Source of the DNA: an uncultured Leuconostoc sp.
GTDB taxonomy: Bacteria > Bacillota > Bacilli > Lactobacillales > Lactobacillaceae
DNA: 7,274 nucleotides
Direction of reading: 5' to 3'
Assembly: GCF_946222815.1 (NCBI RefSeq)
Contig: NZ_CAMJRK010000076.1
Coordinates: forward strand, 1-7,274
Shown here: positions 1 to 6,269 of the stretch, one piece after another
Layout of the letters: each line of letters begins with the position of its first letter
Numbering within the stretch: the stretch's first letter is position 1
The notes under the pieces: generated by a model
Seen by the model: the letters and a program-made list of their open reading frames with translations, nothing else
Databases searched by the model: none
What the model was told of the DNA's origin: nothing
Translations under genes and position numbers: made by a program

Positions 1-814
1 CGTTAATTGTAAGTGAGATTGGGGCATGGTCTTGGCGCAAACCAGTATCTAAAACACCAGTCTTTGAAACGTTTTTTGCAATGCGATCACTGACTAAGTA
101 GTAATCAATTCGCCAACCAGAATTATTAATTTTACTTGTTTTGCTGATCTGAGCCCACCAAGTATAAATTTCTGGGGTATTAGGATTTTGCATACGCAAA
201 GTATCAGTAAATCCCGAATCGAGTAAAGCTGTAAACTTTTCACGTTCTTGATTAGTAAATCCAGCGGAATTGTGATTTGTTTTGAAATTTTTAAGATCAA
301 TTTCTTGATGGGCAACATTCATATCACCACTAAAAATAACAGGTTTTTTAGCATCGAGCATTTGAATGTATGTACGATAAGCATCATCCCACTCACCACG
401 GGCCGATAAACGCGCAAGAGCTGATCCGGAATTTGGCGTGTATACTGTTGAAACATAATAATTATCAAATTCTAGTGTAATAATGCGTCCTTCAATATCC
501 ATTGTGTCAGGTGCATTGATTTTTGGAAATTCGATACTTACCGGCTCGATGCGTGTTAACATCATTGTGCCAGAATAACCTGACCGTGCAGTGCTGGAAT
601 CTAAATAGACATGATAATCAGGGAACAATTCAGTGATAGCTTCCGACTGTTTTTTTGTCATGCCTGTTGCTTTAAGTTTAGTTTCTTGAATGGCAAATAC
701 ATCTGGCTGGCTGGCAGCAATAGTTTTTAGTACGTTCCATGTCATTTCACCACGAGCTGATTTATGTTCAACAGCAGCGTTGATTGAGTCGATGTTCCAA
801 GATATGAATTGCAT
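1..814 (-). CDS. exoA: Exodeoxyribonuclease III / AP endonuclease (3' end cut by window edge)
   Basis: Reading leftward from the ATG at 814 gives 271 open codons up to the window edge. The protein is a Mg-dependent exonuclease/AP endonuclease of the ExoIII (Xth) family, which cuts DNA at abasic sites and removes blocked 3' ends in base-excision repair in the cytoplasm. The family motifs appear in order: WN at 6-7, QETK with metal-binding Glu44, SGYSGT at 78-83, EGRIITLEF at 108-116, VYTPNSG at 124-130, GDMNVAHQEID with Asp164 and Asn166 at 163-173, WRIDYYLVSD with Asp237 at 234-243, and the catalytic pair Asp262-His263 in QDHAP. Many relatives have S-D-H where this has Q-D-H. The family is usually 250-275 residues and ends shortly after DHxP, so only a few codons and the stop should be missing. 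AAAAGGA at 823-829 is a good ribosome site 8 nt before the ATG. It lies 50 bp downstream of nnrD and is probably cotranscribed. Confidence 0.95.
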   Translation of the reverse strand, partial: MQFISWNIDSINAAVEHKSARGEMTWNVLKTIAASQPDVFAIQETKLKATGMTKKQSEAITELFPDYHVYLDSSTARSGYSGTMMLTRIEPVSIEFPKINAPDTMDIEGRIITLEFDNYYVSTVYTPNSGSALARLSARGEWDDAYRTYIQMLDAKKPVIFSGDMNVAHQEIDLKNFKTNHNSAGFTNQEREKFTALLDSGFTDTLRMQNPNTPEIYTWWAQISKTSKINNSGWRIDYYLVSDRIAKNVSKTGVLDTGLRQDHAPISLTIN

Positions 815-843
815 GTATGGGGTCCTTTTATAATAGTATATGT

Positions 844-857
844 TAAGCAATTGCTTA
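844..857. repeat. 14-bp perfect palindrome between nnrD and exoA
   Basis: TAAGCAATTGCTTA is a perfect loopless palindrome filling the middle of the 50-bp gap between the nnrD stop and the exoA start. It has no central loop and no following T-run, so it is not a normal intrinsic terminator. A TATACT at 835-840 (minus strand) lies just downstream, but I see no convincing -35 and the start point would fall inside the exoA ribosome site. It may be an operator or an RNA-processing site, or it may be chance. Confidence 0.4.
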
Positions 858-864
858 CAGTTGA

Positions 865-1692
865 CTAGTTAGCGTATTTCTTCATGACAGTTGATAGCTC
901 ATGACTTATTTGTGTTGGTAATGTCACGTATTGCGTTTTGGCAAGTTCATCAGCAATAGCTGAATGTATATAAACGGCGGCCAGTACTGTATCTGATAGT
1001 GTCGTTTTTTTGAATTGGGCAGTGAAGCCGGCAATAATACCTGCTAAAGTATCCCCCATGCCACCAGTTGCTTGGTATGGGCCACCGATAGGCAGTTCAT
1101 AAGTACCGTTATCTGTATATATTTGAGTATGAAACTGTTTTAGAATAATTATTGGCTTTTTGACGAATTTGTTACGGGCCAGCAAATTAAAGGCTTCAAA
1201 GTGCTGTTGGGCAATCGGCACACCACTAATTCGCTGCCACTCCATTTGGTGTGGTGTTAAAATCAAATTGCCTTTGGGCCAAGATAGGTGTCTTTCTGCA
1301 GCTAAAGTGAGGGCAGAACCATCTATGATTGTTATTTGTTTTTCTGAAATAGTAGCAAAAACTGTTTGAACAATATCTATACGATCACCAAGTCCAGAAC
1401 CAATTAAAATCACATCACTAGTAGTTACATAAGTAGTCAGGTCGTCATTAAAATCAACAACCATCGCTTCAGGCTTGTGGCTATGAATTGCTGTGAAATT
1501 ATTCGGGTCAGTTGCCACAGTGACTAATCCGGCACCAGCATTGATGGTTGCTATAGTATTCATGATAACGGCACCCCCAAATTGGGAGGTACCGCCAATG
1601 ATTAATACACGACCATAGGTGCCTTTATGTGATTGATTGAGACGTGTATTAATGACTTTATAAAGTATGTCTTCCGTTAGTAATTTCATCAT
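865..1692 (-). CDS. nnrD: ADP-dependent (S)-NAD(P)H-hydrate dehydratase
   Basis: This 275-residue protein has the YjeF C-terminal / ribokinase-like carbohydrate kinase fold. It uses ADP to dehydrate hydrated NADH and NADPH (NADHX, NADPHX) back to working cofactors, a metabolite-repair role in the cytoplasm. Visible family features are KGTYGRVLIIGG at 23-34, the glycine-rich NAGAGLVTVAT at 51-61, IGSGLG at 97-102, DGSAL at 124-128, LTPHQMEW at 145-152 with His148, and the diagnostic ATGGMGDTLAG at 208-218 with the conserved catalytic Asp214. The N-terminal epimerase (NnrE) domain found in E. coli-type fusions is absent, so epimerisation must come from a separate gene not in this window. Two ATG codons stand side by side (1690-1692 and 1687-1689). 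GAGG at 1699-1702 is 6 nt from the first and 9 nt from the second, so the true start is ambiguous by one residue. It sits 52 bp after the small membrane gene. Confidence 0.95.
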   Translation of the reverse strand: MMKLLTEDILYKVINTRLNQSHKGTYGRVLIIGGTSQFGGAVIMNTIATINAGAGLVTVATDPNNFTAIHSHKPEAMVVDFNDDLTTYVTTSDVILIGSGLGDRIDIVQTVFATISEKQITIIDGSALTLAAERHLSWPKGNLILTPHQMEWQRISGVPIAQQHFEAFNLLARNKFVKKPIIILKQFHTQIYTDNGTYELPIGGPYQATGGMGDTLAGIIAGFTAQFKKTTLSDTVLAAVYIHSAIADELAKTQYVTLPTQISHELSTVMKKYAN

Positions 1693-1744
1693 TTGCTACC
1701 TCATGAATCTCATTTTTTTGATAGACAATGTGTTATCGATATCT

Positions 1745-1915
1745 CTATTTGGTCAGGTGGTTACGATTAGCCCAAAGTGTTGCCACAGCAAGAATAACCG
1801 CACCTAAATTGGCGGATAGTATGGCAAACGTCATTTGATCAACTATCCAACTGACTAATGAGACAAACATCAATATGATTGCAATAATAGTGGCATAAAG
1901 TGTTGTTTTGTTCAT
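1745..1915 (-). CDS. Small two-helix membrane protein, function unknown
   Basis: This 56-residue product is not one I recognise. It has a short polar N-terminus, a first hydrophobic segment at about residues 6-25 (YATIIAIILMFVSLVSWIV), a short turn with Asp-Gln at 26-27, a second segment at about 29-48, and a polar, basic tail (RNHLTK), as in a small helical-hairpin inner-membrane protein. I chose the ATG at 1913-1915 because AAGGG (about 1924-1928) lies a normal distance upstream. A longer reading from a TTG at 1952-1954 would add 13 residues but has no comparable ribosome site. It is the first gene of the leftward cluster, followed after 52 bp by nnrD, so it is probably cotranscribed with nnrD and exoA. 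No signal-peptidase site or lipobox is visible. Short hydrophobic ORFs can be chance, but the ribosome site, position and residue pattern favour a real gene. Confidence 0.65.
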   Translation of the reverse strand: MNKTTLYATIIAIILMFVSLVSWIVDQMTFAILSANLGAVILAVATLWANRNHLTK

Positions 1916-1978
1916 GATTAACGCCCTTAATAATATCTGACTTATATTTTTCAAAACATTGAATGATCAGGATATTTG

Positions 1979-2024
1979 TAACGTTAGGGGATAAATTATG
2001 TGTGTTGTTGATAACCTAACGTTA
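1979..2024. promoter_or_regulatory. Paired TAACGTTA palindromes, candidate operator of the leftward cluster
   Basis: TAACGTTAGG (1979-1988) and its exact reverse complement CCTAACGTTA (2015-2024) flank a 26-nt spacer. Each arm contains the 8-bp palindrome TAACGTTA (1979-1986 and 2017-2024), with centres 38 bp apart. Between them on the minus strand is CATAAT (1995-2000), a fair -10 for the small membrane gene; the position 17 bp upstream of it (2018-2023) falls inside the outer box. This looks like two repressor boxes around a promoter. The same sequences could also form a 10-bp hairpin with a 26-nt loop in RNA. The -35 match is poor, so the promoter itself is uncertain. I do not recognise the regulator. 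Confidence 0.45.
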
Positions 2025-2140
2025 GTCACATTTAATTTTATATGATTCAATCAATATTTACAAATATGCAAAGCTATCTTAATGACTTTGCGTCAATTGA
2101 TATGAGTTGTAAATTAGCAACGTCTAACAAATTCATGTGC

Positions 2141-2168
2141 TTGCTATAATCGAAACAAACAGTATAAT
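2141..2168 (+). promoter_or_regulatory. Two overlapping promoters for pepV
   Basis: The first candidate is an extended -10, TGCTATAAT at 2142-2150, with no good -35. The second has TTGCTA (2141-2146) as -35, a 16-bp spacer and a perfect TATAAT at 2163-2168. They share bases and would start transcripts near 2157 and 2175, leaving leaders of about 50 and 32 nt before the pepV ATG at 2207. The rest of the upstream segment (2025-2140) holds only a weak GCAAAG/CTTTGC inverted repeat (2068-2073 and 2086-2091). Confidence 0.6.
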
Positions 2169-2206
2169 AAAGTTATATCTTACCATTGAAAGGTTTTTAA
2201 ACTATT

Positions 2207-3622
2207 ATGACAATTGATTGGAAACAAGAGACAAATTTACGAAAAAACGCCTATATTGAAGACTTGAAGTCTTTGTTGGCAGTTAAATCAGTCCGGGATG
2301 ATTCTCAGGCAACCACGGAGGCACCATTAGGTCCAGGACCAAAAGATGCCTTACTTAAAATGTTGTCGATTGCTGAGCGTGATGGGTTTACAACAAAAAA
2401 TATTGATAATGTCGTTGGTTATATTGAAATTGGTCCGAAAGATGCTGATGAATATGTTGCTATTTTATCTCACGTTGATGTTATGCCGGCCGGCGAAGGG
2501 TGGAAGACAGAACCGTTTGAGCCAGTAGTTACTGATGATAAGATTATTGCACGTGGTGCTTCTGATGACAAAGGACCTGGTATGGCTGCTTATTATGCCT
2601 TTAAAATTCTGTCAGATTTGAATGTACCATTGAAGCGCCGTGTGCGTTTGATTTTTGGTACGGATGAAGAAAATGATTGGCTTGGCATGACACGCTATTT
2701 TGAAGTGGAACCTGCGCCAGTGTTTGGTTTCTCACCAGATGCAGAATATCCAATTATTAACGGTGAAAAGGGTAATGTTCAAATCCTTATTAATGGCAAA
2801 GCCACTAATGGTGGATCCGATACTTTGGTGTCATTTGATTCGGGGTTGCGTACTAATATGGTTCCTGGCTTGGCTGTTGCATCAGTAAAGTCGCCAAAAA
2901 CAGCAGAAATAGCGCTTGAATTTGAAACTTTTTTGTCAGTAAATAAAGAAATTTCAGGTTTTTCTGAAACTGATAACGATACGATTAAATTAACTCTCAA
3001 TGGTAAACAGGTGCATGGCGCAATGCCTGAAACAGGTGAAAATGCCGGTACTTATTTGGCTAACTTTTTGCAAAAGTTTTCATTTGGTGGCACGGCTAAA
3101 CATTATTTAACATACTTAGGAACCCCTGCGCACCAAGATACAATTGGTAAAAAATTTGGTATTAATTATATTGATGATGTGATGGGTGAATTATCAATGA
3201 ATGTTGGTATTCAAAAATTTGAGGCCGAGGGTGATTTGTTTATTAACTTTAACTTCCGTTATCCAAAGGGTATTTTACCAGAAGAAATTGTCGCTGGCTT
3301 GACGTCACAACGCAATGGGTGGGATGTTACACCAACTATTGGTGGTCATGCACAAGTACCGCATTATGTCGCGCCATCTGATCCTATCGTAAAAACATTG
3401 TTGAAAGTTTATCATGAACAAACTGGATTGCCGGCACATGACCAAGTGATTGGCGGTGGCACATATGGTCGTTTGATGGCACGTGGTGTAGCTTTTGGGG
3501 CGTTATTCCCAGACTCACCAGATACAATGCATCAAGTCAATGAATTCGCGCTTTTAGATGATTTATATCGATCAATCGCAATTTATGCACAAGCGATTGC
3601 TGAGATTACTGCGTTAGATTAG
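2207..3622 (+). CDS. pepV: Dipeptidase PepV (Xaa-His / carnosinase type, M20 family)
   Basis: This 471-residue protein matches the roughly 470-residue lactobacillal PepV, a cytoplasmic dinuclear zinc dipeptidase that splits dipeptides at the end of peptide breakdown. All expected active-site residues are in place: His89 and Asp91 in SHVDVMPAGEGW, bridging Asp120 in RGASDDKGP, Glu154 (base) and Glu155 (ligand) in GTDEEN, Asp178 in FSPDAEYP, and His442 in DTMHQVNEF. Residues matching the PepV substrate pocket also appear: Asn217 (RTNMVP), His270 (QVHGAMPETG) and Arg351 (NFRYPKG). The lid domain sits roughly at 185-390 and the IGGGTYGR motif at 415-422. The start MTIDWK fits the family. Its ribosome site, GAAAGG at 2188-2193, is 13 nt from the ATG, longer than usual. 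The gene has its own promoters and terminator, so it is probably a single-gene unit. Confidence 0.97.
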   Translation: MTIDWKQETNLRKNAYIEDLKSLLAVKSVRDDSQATTEAPLGPGPKDALLKMLSIAERDGFTTKNIDNVVGYIEIGPKDADEYVAILSHVDVMPAGEGWKTEPFEPVVTDDKIIARGASDDKGPGMAAYYAFKILSDLNVPLKRRVRLIFGTDEENDWLGMTRYFEVEPAPVFGFSPDAEYPIINGEKGNVQILINGKATNGGSDTLVSFDSGLRTNMVPGLAVASVKSPKTAEIALEFETFLSVNKEISGFSETDNDTIKLTLNGKQVHGAMPETGENAGTYLANFLQKFSFGGTAKHYLTYLGTPAHQDTIGKKFGINYIDDVMGELSMNVGIQKFEAEGDLFINFNFRYPKGILPEEIVAGLTSQRNGWDVTPTIGGHAQVPHYVAPSDPIVKTLLKVYHEQTGLPAHDQVIGGGTYGRLMARGVAFGALFPDSPDTMHQVNEFALLDDLYRSIAIYAQAIAEITALD

Positions 3623-3625
3623 TAT

Positions 3626-3664
3626 AATGAGGTTAGAATACATTAGTGTTCTAACCTCATTTTT
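3626..3664 (+). terminator. Intrinsic terminator after pepV
   Basis: ATGAGGTTAGAA (3627-3638) pairs perfectly with TTCTAACCTCAT (3649-3660). Three more pairs, including one G-U, continue inward to an ATTA tetraloop (3642-3645). A T-run at 3660-3664 follows. The hairpin begins 4 nt after the pepV stop and separates it from msrB. Confidence 0.92.
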
Positions 3665-3703
3665 GCAAGAGCTATCATAGTTAATAAAGGAAGGTATAAA
3701 ATT

Positions 3704-4141
3704 ATGACAAAATATACGGATGAAGAACTTAAAAAACGCTTAACACCTGAGGCATATGAAGTAACCCAGCATGCAGCAACTGAACGTGCGTTTACGGGTA
3801 AATATGATCAATGGTGGGAAGCTGGTATTTTTGTCGATGTTGTTAGCGGGGAACCATTATTTAGTTCAACTGATAAATATGATGCCGGCTGTGGCTGGCC
3901 ATCCTTTACACAAAGTATTGATGATCAACATATCAAGCGACATGTTGATCAGTCATTTGGGATGACACGAACAGAGGTGACATCACGTGATGCAAATTCA
4001 CATTTGGGACACTTATTTACTGATGGGCCCACTGAAAAAGGTGGCCTACGCTACTGTATCAACTCAGCTAGTTTAAAATTTGTACCGAAAAATAACTTAG
4101 TTGCGGCAGGATATGGTGACTATTTGTCACTGTTTGAATAA
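3704..4141 (+). CDS. msrB: Peptide-methionine (R)-S-oxide reductase MsrB
   Basis: This 145-residue, single-domain MsrB reduces the R form of methionine sulfoxide in proteins, using thioredoxin to recycle its disulfide. Signature motifs are GKYDQWWEAGIFVDVVSGEPLFSS (32-55), KYDAGCGWPSF (58-68), RTEVTSRDANSHLGHLFTDGP (89-109) and RYCINSASLKF (116-126). Cys118 in RYCIN is the catalytic cysteine, and Cys63 in GCGWP sits at the position of the known resolving cysteine. The zinc-binding CxxC pairs of some MsrB proteins are absent, so this is the zinc-free type. Size is normal and there is no signal peptide, so it acts in the cytoplasm. AGGAAGG at 3688-3694, 9 nt before the ATG, is a strong ribosome site. 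No MsrA domain is fused and no msrA gene is in the window. I see no clear promoter between the pepV terminator and this gene, and no terminator after it. Confidence 0.97.
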   Translation: MTKYTDEELKKRLTPEAYEVTQHAATERAFTGKYDQWWEAGIFVDVVSGEPLFSSTDKYDAGCGWPSFTQSIDDQHIKRHVDQSFGMTRTEVTSRDANSHLGHLFTDGPTEKGGLRYCINSASLKFVPKNNLVAAGYGDYLSLFE

Positions 4142-4167
4142 TATTTTTTCATTTATTTCTGTTAGTT

Positions 4168-4176
4168 TGTTATAAT
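4168..4176 (+). promoter_or_regulatory. Extended -10 promoter for pnuC-nadR
   Basis: TGTTATAAT combines a TG extension with a perfect TATAAT (4171-4176). No good -35 is found 16-18 bp upstream. Transcription would start near 4183, giving a leader of about 24 nt that contains GGAG (4195-4198), 8 nt before the pnuC ATG. No terminator separates msrB from this promoter, so readthrough from msrB is possible. Confidence 0.6.
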
Positions 4177-4206
4177 ATAGGAAATTACTTTTTTGGAGAA
4201 GAGCAA

Positions 4207-4974
4207 ATGATTAAAAATGCCCGCAAAAATCAGTTTTTGCGCTATTTTAACCCTGTAAATATTGTAAGAGAGTTATTATTAGGCTGGACCATACCGGAAG
4301 CAATTTTATTGATTGTGTTGGTATTACTGCAAAGTACGGTGTGGGGCTTGGGTGTCATGCACACGCACAATTTTGATTGGTTCGGGTTAGCAACCGGATT
4401 GGTGAATATTATAACGGTTGTATTAGTAGCAAAAGGCCGAATTACGAACTATTTCTGGGGATTAGTCTATTCTGCCATGTATATGCCGCTAGCCTTTCAG
4501 TCTCAGCTATTTGGTGAAGTTGCACTTAGTGCGTTTTGGGTTGTCATGCAATTTGTTGGTATTGTTGCGTGGTTAGGTTTTATGAAACGTGATAAGAGCA
4601 ATGAAAAAAGTGACCAAGAAGTCGTTACCACAAAATATATGTCGCGTAAACAGTGGCTGTTTGTTATACCCGTATTTCTTGTTCTTTTGGCGATTGTCGG
4701 TTTGATTCTAGAACAGGCAGGATCAAGACAACCCTATATTGATGGTATGACAACAACAATTTCTATGGGTGCACAAATATTGCAGACAGCAAAATTTGCT
4801 GAATCTTGGTATGCTTGGTTACTCTTTGATATTGTTGAACTGGTATTATGGGGTCGAGCTTGGACTGGGCATGCAGATCCGAGTGCCTTTGCTATGCTTG
4901 GCATGAATTTAGCACTCACAGTTAATGCAATTTATGGTATTGTTCAATGGCGAAAGTTAACAAAGAAAGAGTGA
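4207..4974 (+). CDS. pnuC: Nicotinamide riboside transporter PnuC
   Basis: This 255-residue polytopic membrane protein belongs to the PnuC family of facilitators, which bring in nicotinamide riboside; the substrate is then trapped by intracellular phosphorylation. Hydrophobic segments lie at roughly 30-50, 57-76, 82-98, 104-125, 150-170, 177-195, 200-219 and 227-247, broadly fitting the family fold. Family sequence signs are GLVNIITVVLVAKGRITNYFWGL (64-86), LFGEVALSAFWVVMQFVGIVAW (101-122), QILQTAKFAESWYAWLLFDI (190-209) and NAIYGIVQW (240-248). In the WxxWxxxD stretch (Trp201, Trp204, Asp208) many relatives have Asn where this has Asp. A charged, probably cytoplasmic loop (KRDKSNEKSDQE) lies at 127-138. 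It is followed by nadR, encoding the kinase that traps the imported riboside, which strongly supports the assignment and a shared transcript. Confidence 0.95.
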   Translation: MIKNARKNQFLRYFNPVNIVRELLLGWTIPEAILLIVLVLLQSTVWGLGVMHTHNFDWFGLATGLVNIITVVLVAKGRITNYFWGLVYSAMYMPLAFQSQLFGEVALSAFWVVMQFVGIVAWLGFMKRDKSNEKSDQEVVTTKYMSRKQWLFVIPVFLVLLAIVGLILEQAGSRQPYIDGMTTTISMGAQILQTAKFAESWYAWLLFDIVELVLWGRAWTGHADPSAFAMLGMNLALTVNAIYGIVQWRKLTKKE

Positions 4975-4978
4975 GAGG

Positions 4979-5017
4979 ATGGTTATTATCAAAAGTGATA
5001 GCCAAACGCGTTTATAA
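4979..5017 (+). CDS. 12-codon mini-ORF between pnuC and nadR, possible leader
   Basis: After the pnuC stop (4972-4974), an ATG at 4979 opens 12 codons (MVIIKSDSQTRL) ending with TAA at 5015-5017, only 2 nt before the nadR ATG. The purine run AAAGAAAGAGTGAGAGG lies directly before its ATG and could serve as a ribosome site, though GAGAGG touches the ATG with no spacing. Because nadR shows no Shine-Dalgarno sequence of its own, ribosomes finishing this mini-ORF could restart at nadR. The peptide itself has no recognisable function, and the ORF may be fortuitous. Confidence 0.3.
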   Translation: MVIIKSDSQTRL

Positions 5018-5019
5018 AT

Positions 5020-6162
5020 ATGAGAACTTTTGCAGGTAATTTATATAAAGATGATTTAGAAGGCGAAAAAATTGGCGTTTTTTTTGGTACATTAGCACCA
5101 ATGCACGTTGGTCATCAAGCAGAAATTTATAAAGCTGCTGCCCTAAATGATGGGGTTGTGGTTATTGCATCAGGATACACAGGTGATCGTGGTGATCAAA
5201 TGGGCCTTTCTGTTGAAAAACGATTTCGCTATTTAAGAGAAGCATTCAGCGATGAAACAGCAATCAAAGTTGATTACATTAACGAAGATAATATTCCTCA
5301 GATGCCAGCAGGATGGGACGAGTGGACCAGAATTTTAGTTCAAACTGTCAAACGTAATGTCGTTAACCAACATGCTAAAATCACTTTTTATACTGGTGAA
5401 GCAGAGTATAAATTAGATTTAGAGAAACGTTTACCGCAAACTGGGCAATTTACTGTCAGTTTGATGGATCGTACGGTATTAAAAATATCAGCGACAGCAA
5501 TTCGCGAAAACCCAATCGGCAACTGGGATTATATTAATCGTGTTTTTCGACGTCATTTTACTAAAAAAGTGACGGTTATGGGATCGGCCTCAACAGGGAA
5601 ATCAACTTTAGTACGTCGCTTAGCGCGAACGAGTAACTCACCATTTTCTGAAGAATATGCACGTGAGTATCAAGAACGATCAAATGTTAGTGATGACGAA
5701 TTAGTCGTTAAGGATTATATTCGATTGATCCAAGGGCAGTATGATGCGAATTCGAAAGAAATTAATTCACCAGCTAACAACGGCTTGACAATTTTTGATA
5801 CGGATGCAATGGTAACTAAAGTTTATGCGGATCTTTGGTTGAGTAAAGAGGACAGTAGACAATTACAGCCGCTGTTTGATAATACAATTAGTGAAGAACT
5901 AATCGATCTTATCTTAGTTATCCCACCAGTAACACCTTATACTAATGACGGTTTCCGTAATATGGACAATACTGATGATGCATCGCGGTGGGCATTTCAC
6001 AATGAATTGATGCGCGTTATAGAAAAATATGGTTTTATGGACAAAGTTGTATTACTTGATGCTAAGGGTGATAGTGAAGATCCTGATGGCTATTATGCCC
6101 GCTATTTACAGGCTTTAGACGCAATTCAAGAAAAAACAGGATTTAATATCAAACATTTGTAA
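5020..6162 (+). CDS. nadR: Bifunctional NMN adenylyltransferase / ribosylnicotinamide kinase NadR
   Basis: This 380-residue cytoplasmic enzyme phosphorylates nicotinamide riboside to NMN and then adenylates NMN to NAD, completing the salvage route begun by PnuC. The N-terminal nucleotidyltransferase domain (about 16-175) has GVFFGTLAPMHVGHQ at 19-33 with the HxGH signature His29-His32, and ISATAIRENP at 156-165. The C-terminal P-loop kinase domain (about 182-375) has the Walker A motif GSASTGKST at 188-196, EEYAREY at 211-217 and FDTDAM at 259-264. The N-terminal helix-turn-helix repressor domain of E. coli NadR is missing, so this is an enzyme and not a DNA-binding regulator. An in-frame stop at 4999-5001 rules out a longer start. 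The ATG at 5020 has no clear Shine-Dalgarno sequence (upstream is AACGCGTTTATAAAT), so translation may depend on the preceding mini-ORF or on pnuC. The gap to pnuC is 45 bp. Confidence 0.96.
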   Translation: MRTFAGNLYKDDLEGEKIGVFFGTLAPMHVGHQAEIYKAAALNDGVVVIASGYTGDRGDQMGLSVEKRFRYLREAFSDETAIKVDYINEDNIPQMPAGWDEWTRILVQTVKRNVVNQHAKITFYTGEAEYKLDLEKRLPQTGQFTVSLMDRTVLKISATAIRENPIGNWDYINRVFRRHFTKKVTVMGSASTGKSTLVRRLARTSNSPFSEEYAREYQERSNVSDDELVVKDYIRLIQGQYDANSKEINSPANNGLTIFDTDAMVTKVYADLWLSKEDSRQLQPLFDNTISEELIDLILVIPPVTPYTNDGFRNMDNTDDASRWAFHNELMRVIEKYGFMDKVVLLDAKGDSEDPDGYYARYLQALDAIQEKTGFNIKHL

Positions 6163-6171
6163 TCATGAATG

Positions 6172-6199
6172 GACCAATCTATTGAGATCGGTCTTTTTT
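6172..6199 (+). terminator. Intrinsic terminator after nadR
   Basis: GACCAATCT (6172-6180) pairs with AGATCGGTC (6185-6193) around an ATTG loop, with one A-C mismatch in nine positions. Six T residues follow at 6194-6199. It begins 10 nt after the nadR stop and closes the pnuC-nadR unit. Confidence 0.85.
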
Positions 6200-6240
6200 A
6201 TTGTCTAGACATTTTAATTATATAGTTCATGTATTTATCA

Positions 6241-6269
6241 TTGACATATAGCACGTATACTCCTACAAT
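6241..6269 (+). promoter_or_regulatory. Consensus promoter of the reductase gene
   Basis: A perfect TTGACA (6241-6246), an exact 17-bp spacer and TACAAT (6264-6269, five of six) form the strongest promoter in the window, with a start near 6276. The leader is about 37 nt and contains AGGAG at 6302-6306, 6 nt before the ATG at 6313. An imperfect palindrome ACAATT-A-AATTGT (6265-6277) covers the -10 and the start point. Confidence 0.88.

Noticed and set aside
94..318. Leftward 74-codon ORF at the window start
   Set aside because: It lies in a different frame inside exoA, whose own frame shows all ExoIII motifs; composition-driven shadow.
1160..1369. Rightward 69-codon ORF opposite nnrD
   Set aside because: Antisense shadow of a clear NnrD coding region, with no ribosome site or protein-like features.
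1734..1741. TATCGATA palindrome between the small membrane gene and nnrD
   Set aside because: Eight bp in AT-rich DNA is expected by chance, and there is no repeat or promoter context.
1916..1954. Extending the small membrane protein upstream to a TTG at 1952-1954
   Set aside because: No ribosome site at the TTG, whereas the ATG at 1913-1915 has AAGGG at good spacing and starts a cleaner membrane protein.
2053..2100. CcpA cre site or leftward promoter around TTGACG (2091-2096, minus strand)
   Set aside because: The cre consensus fails at its central CG and other fixed positions, and no -10 occurs at 16-18 bp from TTGACG.
2779..3000. Leftward 73-codon ORF inside pepV
   Set aside because: Antisense to conserved PepV sequence; no promoter or recognisable product.
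4116..4149. Terminator at the end of msrB (GTGAC/GTCAC hairpin then a T-run)
   Set aside because: The stem is only 5 bp, lies within the coding sequence, and the T-run starts about 14 nt after it, too far for an intrinsic terminator.
5004..5013. AAACGCGTTT palindrome before nadR as an operator
   Set aside because: Only 10 bp, inside a transcribed gap within an operon, with no promoter nearby; likely chance.
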